A stretch of 26,178 nt of DNA from CAYUET01 sp964443875 (GTDB lineage: Bacteria > Auribacterota > JAFGBW01), in assembly GCA_964443875.1 (NCBI GenBank), contig CAYUET010000038.1:1-26178 (forward strand), given 5' to 3'. The notes beneath the pieces were generated by a model. The model was not told the DNA's origin and ran no database searches. It worked only from the letters and a program-made list of their open reading frames with translations. The position numbers and the translations under genes were made by a program. Positions 7,125 through 15,165 of this stretch are shown one piece after another. Within the stretch, counting starts at the first letter, position 1; each line of letters starts with the position of its first letter.

Positions 7125-8327
7125 ATGTCGGATATTCTTGTGGCAAAAGATACGTATTGGGTGGGTGTAAACGACCGCACAACAGATCTCTTTGAGGGCC
7201 TGTGGCCCATTGACGGTGTGGGGATTTCCTATAACTCCTATGTGATCAGAGATTCAAAGAATGTGCTGATTGATTTGTCCAAGGCCTTTAAAACAGATGA
7301 TTTTTTTGATCAGATCGCCGGCATCGTTGACCTGCATAAGCTGGATTATGTGGTCGTGAATCACATGGAGCCGGACCACACCGGGGTTTTGAAAACCTTA
7401 AGAATGATCTCCAAAGATATTCAGATCCTCTGCACCCCCAAGGCCGTGCCCATGCTTAAGGCGTATTACGGGATCACCGACGGCATCAAGGTTGTGGCAG
7501 ACGGCGAAAAATTGAATATCGGCAGCCGCGAACTGCAGTTTTTTCACGTTCCTTTTGTACACTGGCCTGAAACCATGGTCACTTATGATCCTTCGACCTC
7601 TGTTCTTTTTCCCTGTGATGCCTTCGGCGGCTATGGGGCTCTTCAGGGAACTCTTTTTGATGAGGACTGCAGGGATATGGAATTTTATGAAAAGGAATCC
7701 CTGCGCTATTACGCCAATATTGTGGCGAAATTTTCAACCCCTGTCCTCAATGCCATTAAGAAACTCGGCGGGCTGGACATTAAAATCATTGCCCCTTCAC
7801 ACGGCCTTGTGTGGAGAAAAAATCCGGGGCGGATCATTGAACTTTACAAAAAATGGGCGGAATATGGTGAAACCGGCGGGGAGCCTGGAGTTACCCTTTT
7901 ATACGGAACCATGTACGGCAACACCGAGGCCATGATGAATGTGGTGGCTGAGGGAATTGCCACGGGCGGCATACGCCCGGAAATCTATGATGTGGCCCGC
8001 ATCCATCCGAGTTATCTGCTCCCTGCCCTGTGGAAGAACAAGGGAGTCATGGTCGGAGCCCCGACCTATGAAGTAACGCTTTTTCCTTACATGCAACAGA
8101 TTCTTGAAAAGGCCGCGCTTAAAGGCATCCGGAATAAAAAGACCGCCTATTTCGGAAGCTACGGCTGGAGCAGGGGGGCGTTGAAGAAAATGCAGAGCAT
8201 GACCGGGGAATTGAACTGGGAAATGGTCGATGCCTTTGAATTTGCCGGAGGCCCCACGCGGGAAGACTTTAAAACCGGCTTTGCCCTCGGGAAAAAGTTT
8301 GCCGAAAGCGTAAAAAAGAGTGAATGA
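7125..8327 (+). CDS. Flavodiiron protein (FprA family A-type flavoprotein)
   Basis: The 400-residue protein has two domains. Residues 1-250 are a metallo-beta-lactamase fold with the diiron ligands of true flavodiiron proteins: H80-x-E82-x-D84-H85, H146, D165 and H226. Residues 252-400 are a flavodoxin domain with the FMN phosphate loop YGTMYGNTEAM at about 260-270. These cytoplasmic enzymes reduce O2 to water and/or NO to N2O, protecting anaerobes and microaerobes. There is no rubredoxin or NADH-oxidase extension, so this is the minimal class A form and needs an external electron donor. ATG 7125 is chosen because GAAAGG lies 8 nt upstream; a longer frame from 7032 adds 31 unrelated residues. 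The promoter is at 7044-7072. Confidence 0.93.
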   Translation: MSDILVAKDTYWVGVNDRTTDLFEGLWPIDGVGISYNSYVIRDSKNVLIDLSKAFKTDDFFDQIAGIVDLHKLDYVVVNHMEPDHTGVLKTLRMISKDIQILCTPKAVPMLKAYYGITDGIKVVADGEKLNIGSRELQFFHVPFVHWPETMVTYDPSTSVLFPCDAFGGYGALQGTLFDEDCRDMEFYEKESLRYYANIVAKFSTPVLNAIKKLGGLDIKIIAPSHGLVWRKNPGRIIELYKKWAEYGETGGEPGVTLLYGTMYGNTEAMMNVVAEGIATGGIRPEIYDVARIHPSYLLPALWKNKGVMVGAPTYEVTLFPYMQQILEKAALKGIRNKKTAYFGSYGWSRGALKKMQSMTGELNWEMVDAFEFAGGPTREDFKTGFALGKKFAESVKKSE

Positions 8328-8361
8328 ATTACCCCGCAGCAGCGTTAAGGGTATCTGAAAT

Positions 8362-8391
8362 GTCATTCCGGGCGCAGGTGAGGAATCTGGA
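8362..8391. repeat. Single copy of a GTCATTCC...GGAATCT dispersed repeat
   Basis: The sequence runs from GTCATTCCGGGCGCAGG to GGAATCTGGA. Its ATTCC and GGAAT arms flank a GC-rich centre, the pattern of widespread REP-like intergenic repeats seen in many bacterial genomes. It lies in the 138-nt gap between the flavodiiron and secreted hydrolase genes. A degenerate relative is at 591-617. It may act as a transcript-stabilising or terminating hairpin, but its stem is short. Confidence 0.5.
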
Positions 8392-8465
8392 TTTCCTGCT
8401 ATTCCTCGAATTGATGAATTTTACCTTTCATGAAATGAAAAACAACAACAAAGGAGTCTTAATTT

Positions 8466-9392
8466 ATGAAAAAAATAGTTTTAATATTGTCTCTTCTATG
8501 TGTCAGTCTGATGGTCTGGGGCGAGGATGCCCCTAAGCTTCAGAAGCTTTCGGATCATGTGTATGCCTATGTGGGAATCAAAAATGCCAACCCTTCCGCC
8601 AACAGTTTCGGGGCCAATGCCGGACTCGTGGTCGGTGAAGACGCGGCGCTCGTGATTGATACCCTGGTTTCGGCTAAGGATGCAAAACGTTTTTTATCGG
8701 ACATTAAAAAAGTGACAAAGAAACCTGTGAAATATGTGGTCAATACTCATTACCATCTGGACCATGCCTGGGGCAACAGTGTGTTTGTGGAAAAAGGCGC
8801 GGTGGTGATTGCCCATGAAAACAGCCGTCTGGCCATGGTCAAAATGGAAGACCCCACCCTTCATCCTGAAAACTATGGCATGACGGCCAAAGATCTCAAG
8901 GGGACGGTTTTAAAAGCCCCTACCCTTACCTTCAGGGATGCCATGCAGGTGGATCTGGGCGGGATTGTTGTTGCATTGAGCTACCCGGGCGAAACCCATA
9001 CCAACGGAAGCATTTTTGTGGTGATTCCGCAGGAGAGCGTGATTTTTTTAGGGGATGCGCTTTTCACGCAGTACCATCCTTTTATAGCAGAGGGCAATTA
9101 TAAAAGCTGGAAAAAGATTCTTACGGATCTTGAGAAGACTCCCTTTAAAATACTTGTTCCCGGTCATGGCCCCTTGTCCACAGTCCAGGATTTAAAGGAT
9201 ATGAAGACATACATGACGGAATTTGATACAAAGGCGAAAAAACTCTGCAAGGGTAAAAAACCTGAGGATGCCCCCAAAATTGCTGAAGATCTTCTGAAGG
9301 AATTGCCGGATCAGAAAAGAACCGAAATGACCGGGCTTATTGAAATGAATCTTCAGTTCGGCTATCTTAACCCCGAAGAAGCAAAAAAATAA
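8466..9392 (+). CDS. Secreted metallo-beta-lactamase-fold hydrolase
   Basis: Residues 1-19 form a cleavable signal peptide (KK, hydrophobic core, WGE), so the 308-residue protein is exported. The zinc ligands of the MBL superfamily are all present: H95-x-H97-x-D99-H100 (HYHLDHAWG), H178 (GETHTNG), D197 (LGDALF) and H234 (PGHGP). The set resembles periplasmic MBL hydrolases of the SoxH/quinoprotein-relay and subclass B lactamase neighbourhood. Sequence alone does not prove beta-lactamase activity. The C-terminal about 60 residues are a helical tail. AAGGAG lies 10 nt upstream of the ATG. Unlike the neighbouring flavodiiron protein, which shares the fold, this one has zinc-type ligands and no flavodoxin domain. 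The substrate is unknown. Confidence 0.88.
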   Translation: MKKIVLILSLLCVSLMVWGEDAPKLQKLSDHVYAYVGIKNANPSANSFGANAGLVVGEDAALVIDTLVSAKDAKRFLSDIKKVTKKPVKYVVNTHYHLDHAWGNSVFVEKGAVVIAHENSRLAMVKMEDPTLHPENYGMTAKDLKGTVLKAPTLTFRDAMQVDLGGIVVALSYPGETHTNGSIFVVIPQESVIFLGDALFTQYHPFIAEGNYKSWKKILTDLEKTPFKILVPGHGPLSTVQDLKDMKTYMTEFDTKAKKLCKGKKPEDAPKIAEDLLKELPDQKRTEMTGLIEMNLQFGYLNPEEAKK

Positions 9393-9431
9393 TTTTTAAA
9401 CGATAAAATTTTTAAAGAATGCCTGCTGATT

Positions 9432-10340
9432 ATGAATTACGGATATTCCGACGCAATCATTATGGAAAAGGGACCTTATCGCATGGTCCTTTGTCCTTCC
9501 TGCGGCGGCCGCATTCTCGAATTCAGTTTTAAGGGGAAGAATGTCCTTTATGAGGATTCCCGTCAAAACGGGTGGTTCTATGATCCGGGCAAAAAAACGA
9601 TCGATCCCTGCGGCGGACGTTTTGATCTGGGGCCTGAGAAAATCATCGCCGATCACCCCCGGCTCTGGCTGGGGGCCTGGCGTGTCAAAAAAAGGAGGCC
9701 TCTCAGCGTCCTCTTTGAAAGCCCTGAGGATTCAGCTCTTGGGGTTCAGCTGAAAAGGCTCTTTACCTTTGATCCTTCAAGGTCTGTTCTAAGGATCAGG
9801 GAAACGATCCGGAATATTTCAGACAGGGAAATCGAAGTGTGTTACTGGAGTCGGACTATGGCCAAAGGCGGGGGTGTGTGCTTTATCCCCCTCTCCTCAG
9901 CCTCCAGGTTTCCGAATCATTATTTAATGTATGGGCTGAGGGATGTCATTTTTTTTAAACCCGAAGACTCTGCCGTCACCCGGCAGGGCGATATGCTGGC
10001 TGTTGAGACTTTTCCCCGGTTTGCCAAACTGGGCATGGACTCCACAAGGGGGTGGATGGGCTATGTCACGCCGGACAACCTTTTGTTTTTAAAGAAATTT
10101 CCCGTCTATCCCCGGAGGCGCTACAATGAAATGGCCGGGTTTACAGTTTCCGTATGCTACTATAAAAAACAGTTTTGTGAAATAGAGCCCCTGGGACCAG
10201 AGGAAAAGATCAGCCCCGGAAAAAAGGCCCTGTTTTGGGAAGAATGGAAGCTTTTACCCTGGAAGCCTCAAAAAAACATTTTTCCTTCAGGAGTCCGGGC
10301 CGTAAAAAAAATCTACGAGAGGGAGTTCTCCTGTGATTAA
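9432..10340 (+). CDS. DUF4380-like / galactose-mutarotase-fold protein
   Basis: This 302-residue protein has no signal peptide. Its opening, with residues 12-40 reading like a beta strand, then CPSCGGRILEFSFKGKNVLY, matches the start of aldose-1-epimerase-like and DUF4380 proteins (strand, then GGRI-x-F-x-x-GKNxLY). Repeated beta strands follow, with a PCGGRFDLGPEK segment and a C-terminal EPLGPEEKISPG loop, where such families carry a conserved ELE-PLxxLxPGE motif. These are beta-supersandwich carbohydrate-binding or epimerase proteins. I see no clear catalytic His-Glu pair, so binding is as likely as catalysis. Its stop overlaps the next gene's GTG start by 8 nt, which implies translational coupling. 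Confidence 0.6.
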   Translation: MNYGYSDAIIMEKGPYRMVLCPSCGGRILEFSFKGKNVLYEDSRQNGWFYDPGKKTIDPCGGRFDLGPEKIIADHPRLWLGAWRVKKRRPLSVLFESPEDSALGVQLKRLFTFDPSRSVLRIRETIRNISDREIEVCYWSRTMAKGGGVCFIPLSSASRFPNHYLMYGLRDVIFFKPEDSAVTRQGDMLAVETFPRFAKLGMDSTRGWMGYVTPDNLLFLKKFPVYPRRRYNEMAGFTVSVCYYKKQFCEIEPLGPEEKISPGKKALFWEEWKLLPWKPQKNIFPSGVRAVKKIYEREFSCD

Positions 10341-10677
10341 AAAATTCAAGCCTCATTTTCTGATTGTTGCGGGTTTTCTTCTTTCTCCCCTGTCCTGGTG
10401 GAACGATCTTTTTATCAATATTCCCCTGGCTTATCTTTTTTCCATTCCTTTTTCTTTTCTGGGTCATTCCTGGTTTGTGGCTTCTTTTATCGGGGGATAC
10501 TGGTTTACCAATTTTCTGGGATTCCTTCTTCTTCACAAAGGCCTTCATAAACTGATGAAAAAAGAGGAAACCCGGTCAGGCTTCATCAAAAATTTTCTGA
10601 TTACTCTTCTTTACACGATTTTGGTGGCGATCTGCGTGTTCAAAGGCTGGATAAAGCCCTTACCCCATTATCTTTAA
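10333..10677 (+). CDS. Small membrane protein, three predicted helices
   Basis: The 114-residue protein starts at GTG 10333 with GGGAG 8 nt upstream, inside the end of the mutarotase-fold gene (8-nt overlap). It has hydrophobic segments at about residues 8-24, 30-66 (broken by Gly and polar residues) and 84-106. A conserved-looking SWWNDLFINIPLAYL motif sits between the first two. I recognise no functional family; similar small proteins with an SWWND motif occur as uncharacterised inner-membrane proteins. The overlap suggests it is made together with the preceding sugar-fold protein. Confidence 0.65.
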   Translation: MIKKFKPHFLIVAGFLLSPLSWWNDLFINIPLAYLFSIPFSFLGHSWFVASFIGGYWFTNFLGFLLLHKGLHKLMKKEETRSGFIKNFLITLLYTILVAICVFKGWIKPLPHYL

Positions 10678-10762
10678 TCCGAATTTTGTGCGTAAGCATC
10701 AAATATCCGGAATGGCAATGCCAGGCCCGTTTCCCTGTATTCTGATGGACAATAAATAATAA

Positions 10763-10791
10763 TTGACAAGAAGAAGAAGCGAAAGTAAAGT
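10763..10791 (+). promoter_or_regulatory. Promoter of icd-purN-hisG operon
   Basis: A perfect TTGACA (10763-10768) lies 17 nt before TAAAGT (10786-10791). The predicted start is near 10798, giving a leader of about 45 nt. This leader contains AGGAG (10827-10831) before ATG 10843. Confidence 0.65.
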
Positions 10792-10842
10792 ATCACGCTT
10801 CATCATGAATTTTTCTTTTTAAAAACAGGAGTGTTACAAATC

Positions 10843-12057
10843 ATGGCGGATCCGATTTTTGTTAAAGATAACCGGCTTCAGATCCCGGATCATCCGATCA
10901 TTCCTTTTATACAAGGGGATGGGACAGGGGTCGATATCTGGCCTGCTTCCAGATATGTTTTTGATCAGGCCGTAGAAAAGGCCTATCACGGAAAAAAGAA
11001 GATCGAATGGCTGGAAATTCTTGCAGGAGAAAAGGCCTTCAATACAACAGGGTCCTGGCTTCCTCAGGAAACCGTGGACGCGATCCGTAAATACCGTGTG
11101 GCCATTAAGGGTCCTCTTACCACGCCTGTTGGCGGGGGGATCCGGAGCATCAACGTCAGTCTCCGTCAGCTTCTGGATCTTTACGCCTGCGTCAGACCTG
11201 TGCGCTATTATGAAGGGGTTCCCTCCCCGGTCAAGCATCCTGAAAAGGTGGACATGATTATTTTCCGTGAAAACACGGAAGACGTTTATTCCGGCATCGA
11301 ATGGGAAGCCCGTGGATATGACGCAAAAAAGGTCATTCATTTTTTAAATACCCAGATGGGCTGCAAGATTCTTGAAAGCTCAGGTATCGGCATTAAACCC
11401 ATGTCCGAGGAAAACAGCAAGCGCCTCATCCGCAATGCGATTGAGTATGCGCTGATCCATAAAAAAACCAGTGTGACCCTTGTTCACAAGGGCAACATCA
11501 TGAAATATACCGAAGGGGCTTTTAAAAACTGGGGTTACGAACTTGCCGCAGAGGAATTTGCCGGAAAAGTCATCACGCTTGAGGAACTGGCCTCAAAATA
11601 CGGCAATAAATTGCCTGAAGGCATGGTGGTGATCAAGGACTGCATTGCAGACGCCATGTTTCAGCAGGTGCTTTTGAGACCTGAAGATTATTCCGTTCTC
11701 GCTTCGCCCAACTTAAACGGGGATTATATTTCCGATGCACTGGCCGCTCAGGTCGGAGGCCTGGGGATAGCGCCCGGAGCCAACATGGGGCGCAATATCG
11801 GTCTTTTTGAAGCGACTCACGGGACAGCGCCCAAATATGCCGGACAGGATAAAATCAATCCGGGCTCCCTCATCCTTTCCGGGGTGATGATGCTCGACTA
11901 TATGGGGTGGGGTGAAGCCGCCCGCATGATCGAGACCGCTCTTGCCTATACGATCCGTCAAAAAACCGTAACCTACGATTTACATCGGCAGATAGATGGG
12001 GCTCAGCTGTTGAAATGTTCCGAATTTTCGAAAAAAATCGTTGATAATATGAAATAA
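10843..12057 (+). CDS. icd: NADP-dependent isocitrate dehydrogenase
   Basis: The 404-residue protein matches the E. coli-type homodimeric enzyme (about 416). It oxidatively decarboxylates isocitrate to 2-oxoglutarate in the TCA cycle. Seen motifs are IPFIQGDGTGVDIWPAS near the N-terminus and GGGIRSINVSLRQLLDLYAC, which holds the substrate Arg residues and the Ser phosphorylated in enteric enzymes. FRENTEDVYSGIEW, the metal-binding DCIADAMFQQ and the C-terminal nucleotide loop GLFEATHGTAPKYAGQDKINP are also present. AGGAG lies 11 nt before ATG 10843. The GTG at 10831 overlaps that site and is rejected as start. purN follows after 21 nt. Linking icd to purN and hisG may serve supply of 2-oxoglutarate and one-carbon/histidine needs, but this is inference. 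Confidence 0.96.
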   Translation: MADPIFVKDNRLQIPDHPIIPFIQGDGTGVDIWPASRYVFDQAVEKAYHGKKKIEWLEILAGEKAFNTTGSWLPQETVDAIRKYRVAIKGPLTTPVGGGIRSINVSLRQLLDLYACVRPVRYYEGVPSPVKHPEKVDMIIFRENTEDVYSGIEWEARGYDAKKVIHFLNTQMGCKILESSGIGIKPMSEENSKRLIRNAIEYALIHKKTSVTLVHKGNIMKYTEGAFKNWGYELAAEEFAGKVITLEELASKYGNKLPEGMVVIKDCIADAMFQQVLLRPEDYSVLASPNLNGDYISDALAAQVGGLGIAPGANMGRNIGLFEATHGTAPKYAGQDKINPGSLILSGVMMLDYMGWGEAARMIETALAYTIRQKTVTYDLHRQIDGAQLLKCSEFSKKIVDNMK

Positions 12058-12078
12058 GAAAGATATTAAGTCAACGTT

Positions 12079-12675
12079 ATGATAAGAACGGCAGTTTTTG
12101 CTTCAGGCAAGGGTTCAAATTTTGAGGTTCTGACAGACTATTTCAAAAAGAGCCGGCAGGTTAAAATCGCCTGTCTGATTTGCGACCAGCCGAAGGCGGA
12201 AGTGCTGGAGATTGCCCGGAAAAAGGGCATTCCTGCTTATCTTGTGGAGTGCAGTACTTATAAAACGAGGCTGGATGAAGCAGGTGAGCAGAAGATAACC
12301 GAGATTTTAAAGGGAGAAAGAATAGAGTTGATCGTACTGGCCGGCTACATGAGGATTATTAAATCCGGGCTTTTAAGCCGGTTTAAGGACAGGATCCTCA
12401 ATATTCATCCATCCCTTCTTCCGGCTTTCCCGGGGCTTAATGCCATTAAACAGGCTTTGGACTACGGGGTGAAGATTACCGGGTGTACTGTGCATCGGGT
12501 GGACGAGAGGATCGATCACGGGAAAATCCTGGGGCAAAGGCCTGTGCCTGTGACTGAAAAGGACACGCTGGAAACTCTGGAAGAGAAGATTCATGCGCAG
12601 GAATACAGGCTTTATCCGAAAGTGCTGAAGGAAGTGGTGAAAATAATGAATAAAGAAAAAGGGTTGAAGATATGA
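12079..12675 (+). CDS. purN: Phosphoribosylglycinamide formyltransferase
   Basis: The 198-residue length is typical. The enzyme transfers a formyl group from 10-formyl-THF to glycinamide ribonucleotide, the third step of purine synthesis. The start is AVFASGKGSNFEVL, the phosphate-binding loop. Catalytic residues are N108 and H110 in NIHPSLLPAFPG and D146 in RVDERIDHGKIL. The residues after D146 (HGKIL) differ from the common TGPII, a mild deviation in a substrate-binding loop, but the triad is complete. It shares the ATGA stop-start overlap with hisG, so the two are translationally coupled. The upstream gap to icd has only a weak ribosome site. Confidence 0.94.
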   Translation: MIRTAVFASGKGSNFEVLTDYFKKSRQVKIACLICDQPKAEVLEIARKKGIPAYLVECSTYKTRLDEAGEQKITEILKGERIELIVLAGYMRIIKSGLLSRFKDRILNIHPSLLPAFPGLNAIKQALDYGVKITGCTVHRVDERIDHGKILGQRPVPVTEKDTLETLEEKIHAQEYRLYPKVLKEVVKIMNKEKGLKI

Positions 12676-13547
12676 GCAATGTTTTAAAGCTGGGATTACC
12701 CAAGGGAAGCCTTCAGGAGGCCACCTATAATCTGATGCAGAAAGCAGGTTTTAAAATCAGCGGAACTTCCCGTTCCTACATGCCCGCCATTGATGATCCG
12801 GAAATCCAGATCATCCTTATCCGTGCGCAGGAAATGGCCCGTTATGTAGAGCTGGGCGTTCTGGATGCCGGGCTTACCGGTCATGACTGGATTGTTGAAA
12901 GCAGGGCTTCTGTGGAAGAGGTCGCCAATCTGATTTATGCCAAGCAGGGCATGCGTCCTGTACGCTGGGTTCTTGCGGTTCCCGAGAATTCCCCCTTTAA
13001 ATCCGTCAGGGATCTTCAGGGAAAGAAGATCTCAACCGAAGCCGTGCAGATCACCAAATCCTATTTAAGAAAAAACAAGGTCAGCTGCAAAGTGGAGTTT
13101 TCCTGGGGGGCTACGGAAATCAAGCCTCCGATGCTCTGCGATGCCATTGTTGAACTCACGGAGACAGGTTCCTCCCTTCGGGCGAATTCGCTTCGCATCA
13201 TCGATACCGTGCTGGAATCCACAACCCGTTTTATTATGAATAAAAAGGCGTTCAAAGATAAATGGAAGAGGGAAAAGGTGGAAGGCATTTCCACGCTGAT
13301 GAAAGGCGCTCTTGCGGCAGACACGCGCGTAGGGCTTAAGCTGAATGCACCTCTTGCCAAAAAGGACGCGATATTGAAAATTTTACCCGCGCTTAAAAAT
13401 CCGACCGTTTCCCATCTGGCCAATTCCGATTGGGTGGCCATTGAAACGGTGCTTGAGGAATTGAAAGTCAGGGAATTGATTCCGGTACTGAAGAGGGCTG
13501 GTGCGGAAGATATCATTGAGTACCCTTTAAACAAAGTCATTATCTAA
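12672..13547 (+). CDS. hisG: ATP phosphoribosyltransferase, long form
   Basis: The enzyme condenses ATP and PRPP in the first committed step of histidine synthesis. At 291 residues it is the long form (HisG-L), self-sufficient without HisZ. The catalytic part starts LKLGLPKGSLQEATYNL and has DAGLTGHDWIVE near residue 60. The PRPP-binding loop is near CDAIVELTETGSSLRANSL at about 156-174. The last about 75 residues form the ACT-like regulatory domain that binds histidine, ending HLANSDWVAIETVLEELK...LKRAGAEDIIEYPLNKVI. The start overlaps purN (ATGA), with AAAGGG just upstream. No other his genes are in this window, so the pathway is dispersed or hisG is detached. Confidence 0.96.
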   Translation: MSNVLKLGLPKGSLQEATYNLMQKAGFKISGTSRSYMPAIDDPEIQIILIRAQEMARYVELGVLDAGLTGHDWIVESRASVEEVANLIYAKQGMRPVRWVLAVPENSPFKSVRDLQGKKISTEAVQITKSYLRKNKVSCKVEFSWGATEIKPPMLCDAIVELTETGSSLRANSLRIIDTVLESTTRFIMNKKAFKDKWKREKVEGISTLMKGALAADTRVGLKLNAPLAKKDAILKILPALKNPTVSHLANSDWVAIETVLEELKVRELIPVLKRAGAEDIIEYPLNKVII

Positions 13548-13571
13548 TCATCAATAGCAAAGGAGACATCT

Positions 13572-13670
13572 ATGCCGTGCGGTAGGAAGTTACGTAAGGC
13601 AAAAATGAATAACCACAAGCGGAAAAAGAGGTTGAGAAAGAACCGTCACAAGACACGCGAGTGGACATAG
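13572..13670 (+). CDS. AURKAIP1/COX24-type (mS38/bS22-like) small ribosomal protein
   Basis: This 32-residue, very basic peptide reads MPCGRKLRKAKMNNHKRKKR then LRKNRHKTREWT. About half its residues are Lys or Arg. The pattern K(M/I)xxHKRKKRLRKxRHK is that of the AURKAIP1/COX24 domain, the bacterial relative of mitochondrial mS38 and mycobacterial bS22, which sits on 16S rRNA near the decoding site. A strong AAGGAG lies 7-8 nt before the ATG. The gene follows hisG by 24 nt and is directly followed by a strong terminator, so it is the last gene of the icd-purN-hisG run or has its own transcript. It is too short for many gene finders. Confidence 0.85.
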   Translation: MPCGRKLRKAKMNNHKRKKRLRKNRHKTREWT

Positions 13671-13678
13671 AGATCACA

Positions 13679-13710
13679 GGCGGAGGGTTTTCCCTCCGCC
13701 TTTTTCTTTT
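13679..13710 (+). terminator. Rho-independent terminator
   Basis: A perfect 9-bp stem GGCGGAGGG/CCCTCCGCC (13679-13687/13692-13700) with a TTTT loop is followed by TTTTTCTTTT. It closes the icd-purN-hisG-ribosomal protein unit 8 nt after the last stop codon. Confidence 0.93.
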
Positions 13711-13718
13711 ATGGGCAG

Positions 13719-13748
13719 TTGACAGGAAAGAGGGGAATAGCGTATTTA
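13719..13748 (+). promoter_or_regulatory. Promoter of the secreted TPR gene
   Basis: A perfect TTGACA (13719-13724) is followed after 18 nt by TATTTA (13743-13748). The predicted start is about 13755-13756, which coincides with the ATG at 13756. A leaderless transcript is therefore possible; there is no Shine-Dalgarno site at proper distance. Confidence 0.5.
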
Positions 13749-13755
13749 TAAGTTT

Positions 13756-15165
13756 ATGATCCGGATTATTATATTGATCTGTTCTTTTTTCAGTTTTTTA
13801 ACTTTTCATGGGGATGCGGCCTCTCCGAATGCCGCTGATCTTAAGATCAGAGCCATGAGCATTTTTCTTTATGGTTCCATGCTTTATGAATCCAAACAGT
13901 ACGATCAGGCCATAGGGTATCTCAGGCAGTCCTCCGAGCTTCTTCCGGGGGAAGATTTCATTCGGTTCAAGCTTGCCCAGACCTATATCCATTTAAGGGA
14001 AAACGAAGCGGCTTTCCGGGTTCTTGCACCTTTAAGCAAGGGCGATACAGTCTATGCGGGCGAGGCGGATATTCTTCTGGCTTCGATTTGTCTTACAGAG
14101 AAAAGGGAGGAAGACGCGCTTTTTTATTTAAAGCACGCTCTGAACATAGACCAGAAGAATAAGAACACCTATTATGTGCTTTCCCAGCTCTATGAGGAAA
14201 TGGGGCTAACACAGGAAGCGATCAGCACCAATGAAAAAGCCGTGGAGCTTTTCCCCTACGAAACAGCGTTTCATTCCAAACTGGCCCAGCTTTATCTGAT
14301 AGACAAGCAGTATTCCAAAGCCTTTCCGCATTTTAAAACTGCCCTGATAGACCAGGACGCGAATGTAAAACTTTTGATGGGGGCCGCGTTATGCTGCATC
14401 AAGCTTTGCTTTCTGGAGGATGCGGTGCGATACCTGGAACTTGCCTTAAAGATCGATCCCCTGAATCCCTCCATTTATTCAGAGTTGATTTCCCTCAAAA
14501 TCCGTCAGAAAGAGTATGAAGACGCCTTTCATATCTGTGAGCAATGGATCTCCGTCAATCCTACGGACATTACGGGTTATCTGAATTACGGCTGGCTGGC
14601 GCTTCAGATAGAGGAATATGAAAAAGGGGTTCTTTTTCTTCAGAAAAATGAAGAATTTTTCAGTTCTGACGGCAATTATGCCTATTGCCTGGCAAGGCTG
14701 TTTATCGGAAGGCAGAATGACCAGATCGCCGAGGAATACTTTAAAAAAGCACTGTCCCTGGTTCAGGAAAAAAAATATGAAGTGTATTACTACTATGCCC
14801 TGATGCTCCGCCGTCAGGGCCGGCTTGATGAAGCCGTGAAGATGCTGGAATCGGGCCTTCAGGAAAATCCCGGCCATGCGCTTTCCTGCAATTTTCTGGG
14901 GTATCTTCTGTTGACGATGAACCGGCCTGCGAATGAGGCCCTGATTTATATAGAAAAGGCTGTTTCCATGGAGCCCGAAAATCCTGCATTTCTCGATTCC
15001 ATGGGCTGGGCGCTTTACAAAAAGGGTAATTTTAAAGAAGCGGAACTCTATCTGGAACAGGCAGCCCGTTTTTCAGATTCAAAAGAAATACAGGATCACT
15101 TGTCATCCGTAAAACAGGCAGCCGCAAAGCAGGCAGAATCAAAATCCGGCCCTAATTCAAAATAA
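13756..15165 (+). CDS. Secreted tetratricopeptide-repeat protein
   Basis: Residues 1-21 form a signal peptide (hydrophobic IIILICSFFSFLTF, then GDAAS), so the 469-residue protein is exported. About residues 35-455 are roughly ten to twelve TPR units of 34 residues. Clear examples are ALFYLKHALNIDQKNKNTYY, AVRYLELALKIDPLNPSIYS and the last pair with FLDSMGWALYKKGNFKEAEL. Such proteins are periplasmic or outer-membrane scaffolds; the last TPR signature is common in envelope-assembly TPR proteins. The tail is low-complexity (Lys, Gln, Ala, Ser). Its 3' end overlaps the convergent CheX-like gene by 14 nt. A partner cannot be assigned. Confidence 0.85.
   Translation: MIRIIILICSFFSFLTFHGDAASPNAADLKIRAMSIFLYGSMLYESKQYDQAIGYLRQSSELLPGEDFIRFKLAQTYIHLRENEAAFRVLAPLSKGDTVYAGEADILLASICLTEKREEDALFYLKHALNIDQKNKNTYYVLSQLYEEMGLTQEAISTNEKAVELFPYETAFHSKLAQLYLIDKQYSKAFPHFKTALIDQDANVKLLMGAALCCIKLCFLEDAVRYLELALKIDPLNPSIYSELISLKIRQKEYEDAFHICEQWISVNPTDITGYLNYGWLALQIEEYEKGVLFLQKNEEFFSSDGNYAYCLARLFIGRQNDQIAEEYFKKALSLVQEKKYEVYYYYALMLRRQGRLDEAVKMLESGLQENPGHALSCNFLGYLLLTMNRPANEALIYIEKAVSMEPENPAFLDSMGWALYKKGNFKEAELYLEQAARFSDSKEIQDHLSSVKQAAAKQAESKSGPNSK

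Noticed and set aside
8466..9392. Beta-lactamase resistance gene
   Set aside because: The zinc ligands fit the broad MBL superfamily, but nothing in the sequence or context points to antibiotics; many exported relatives have other substrates.
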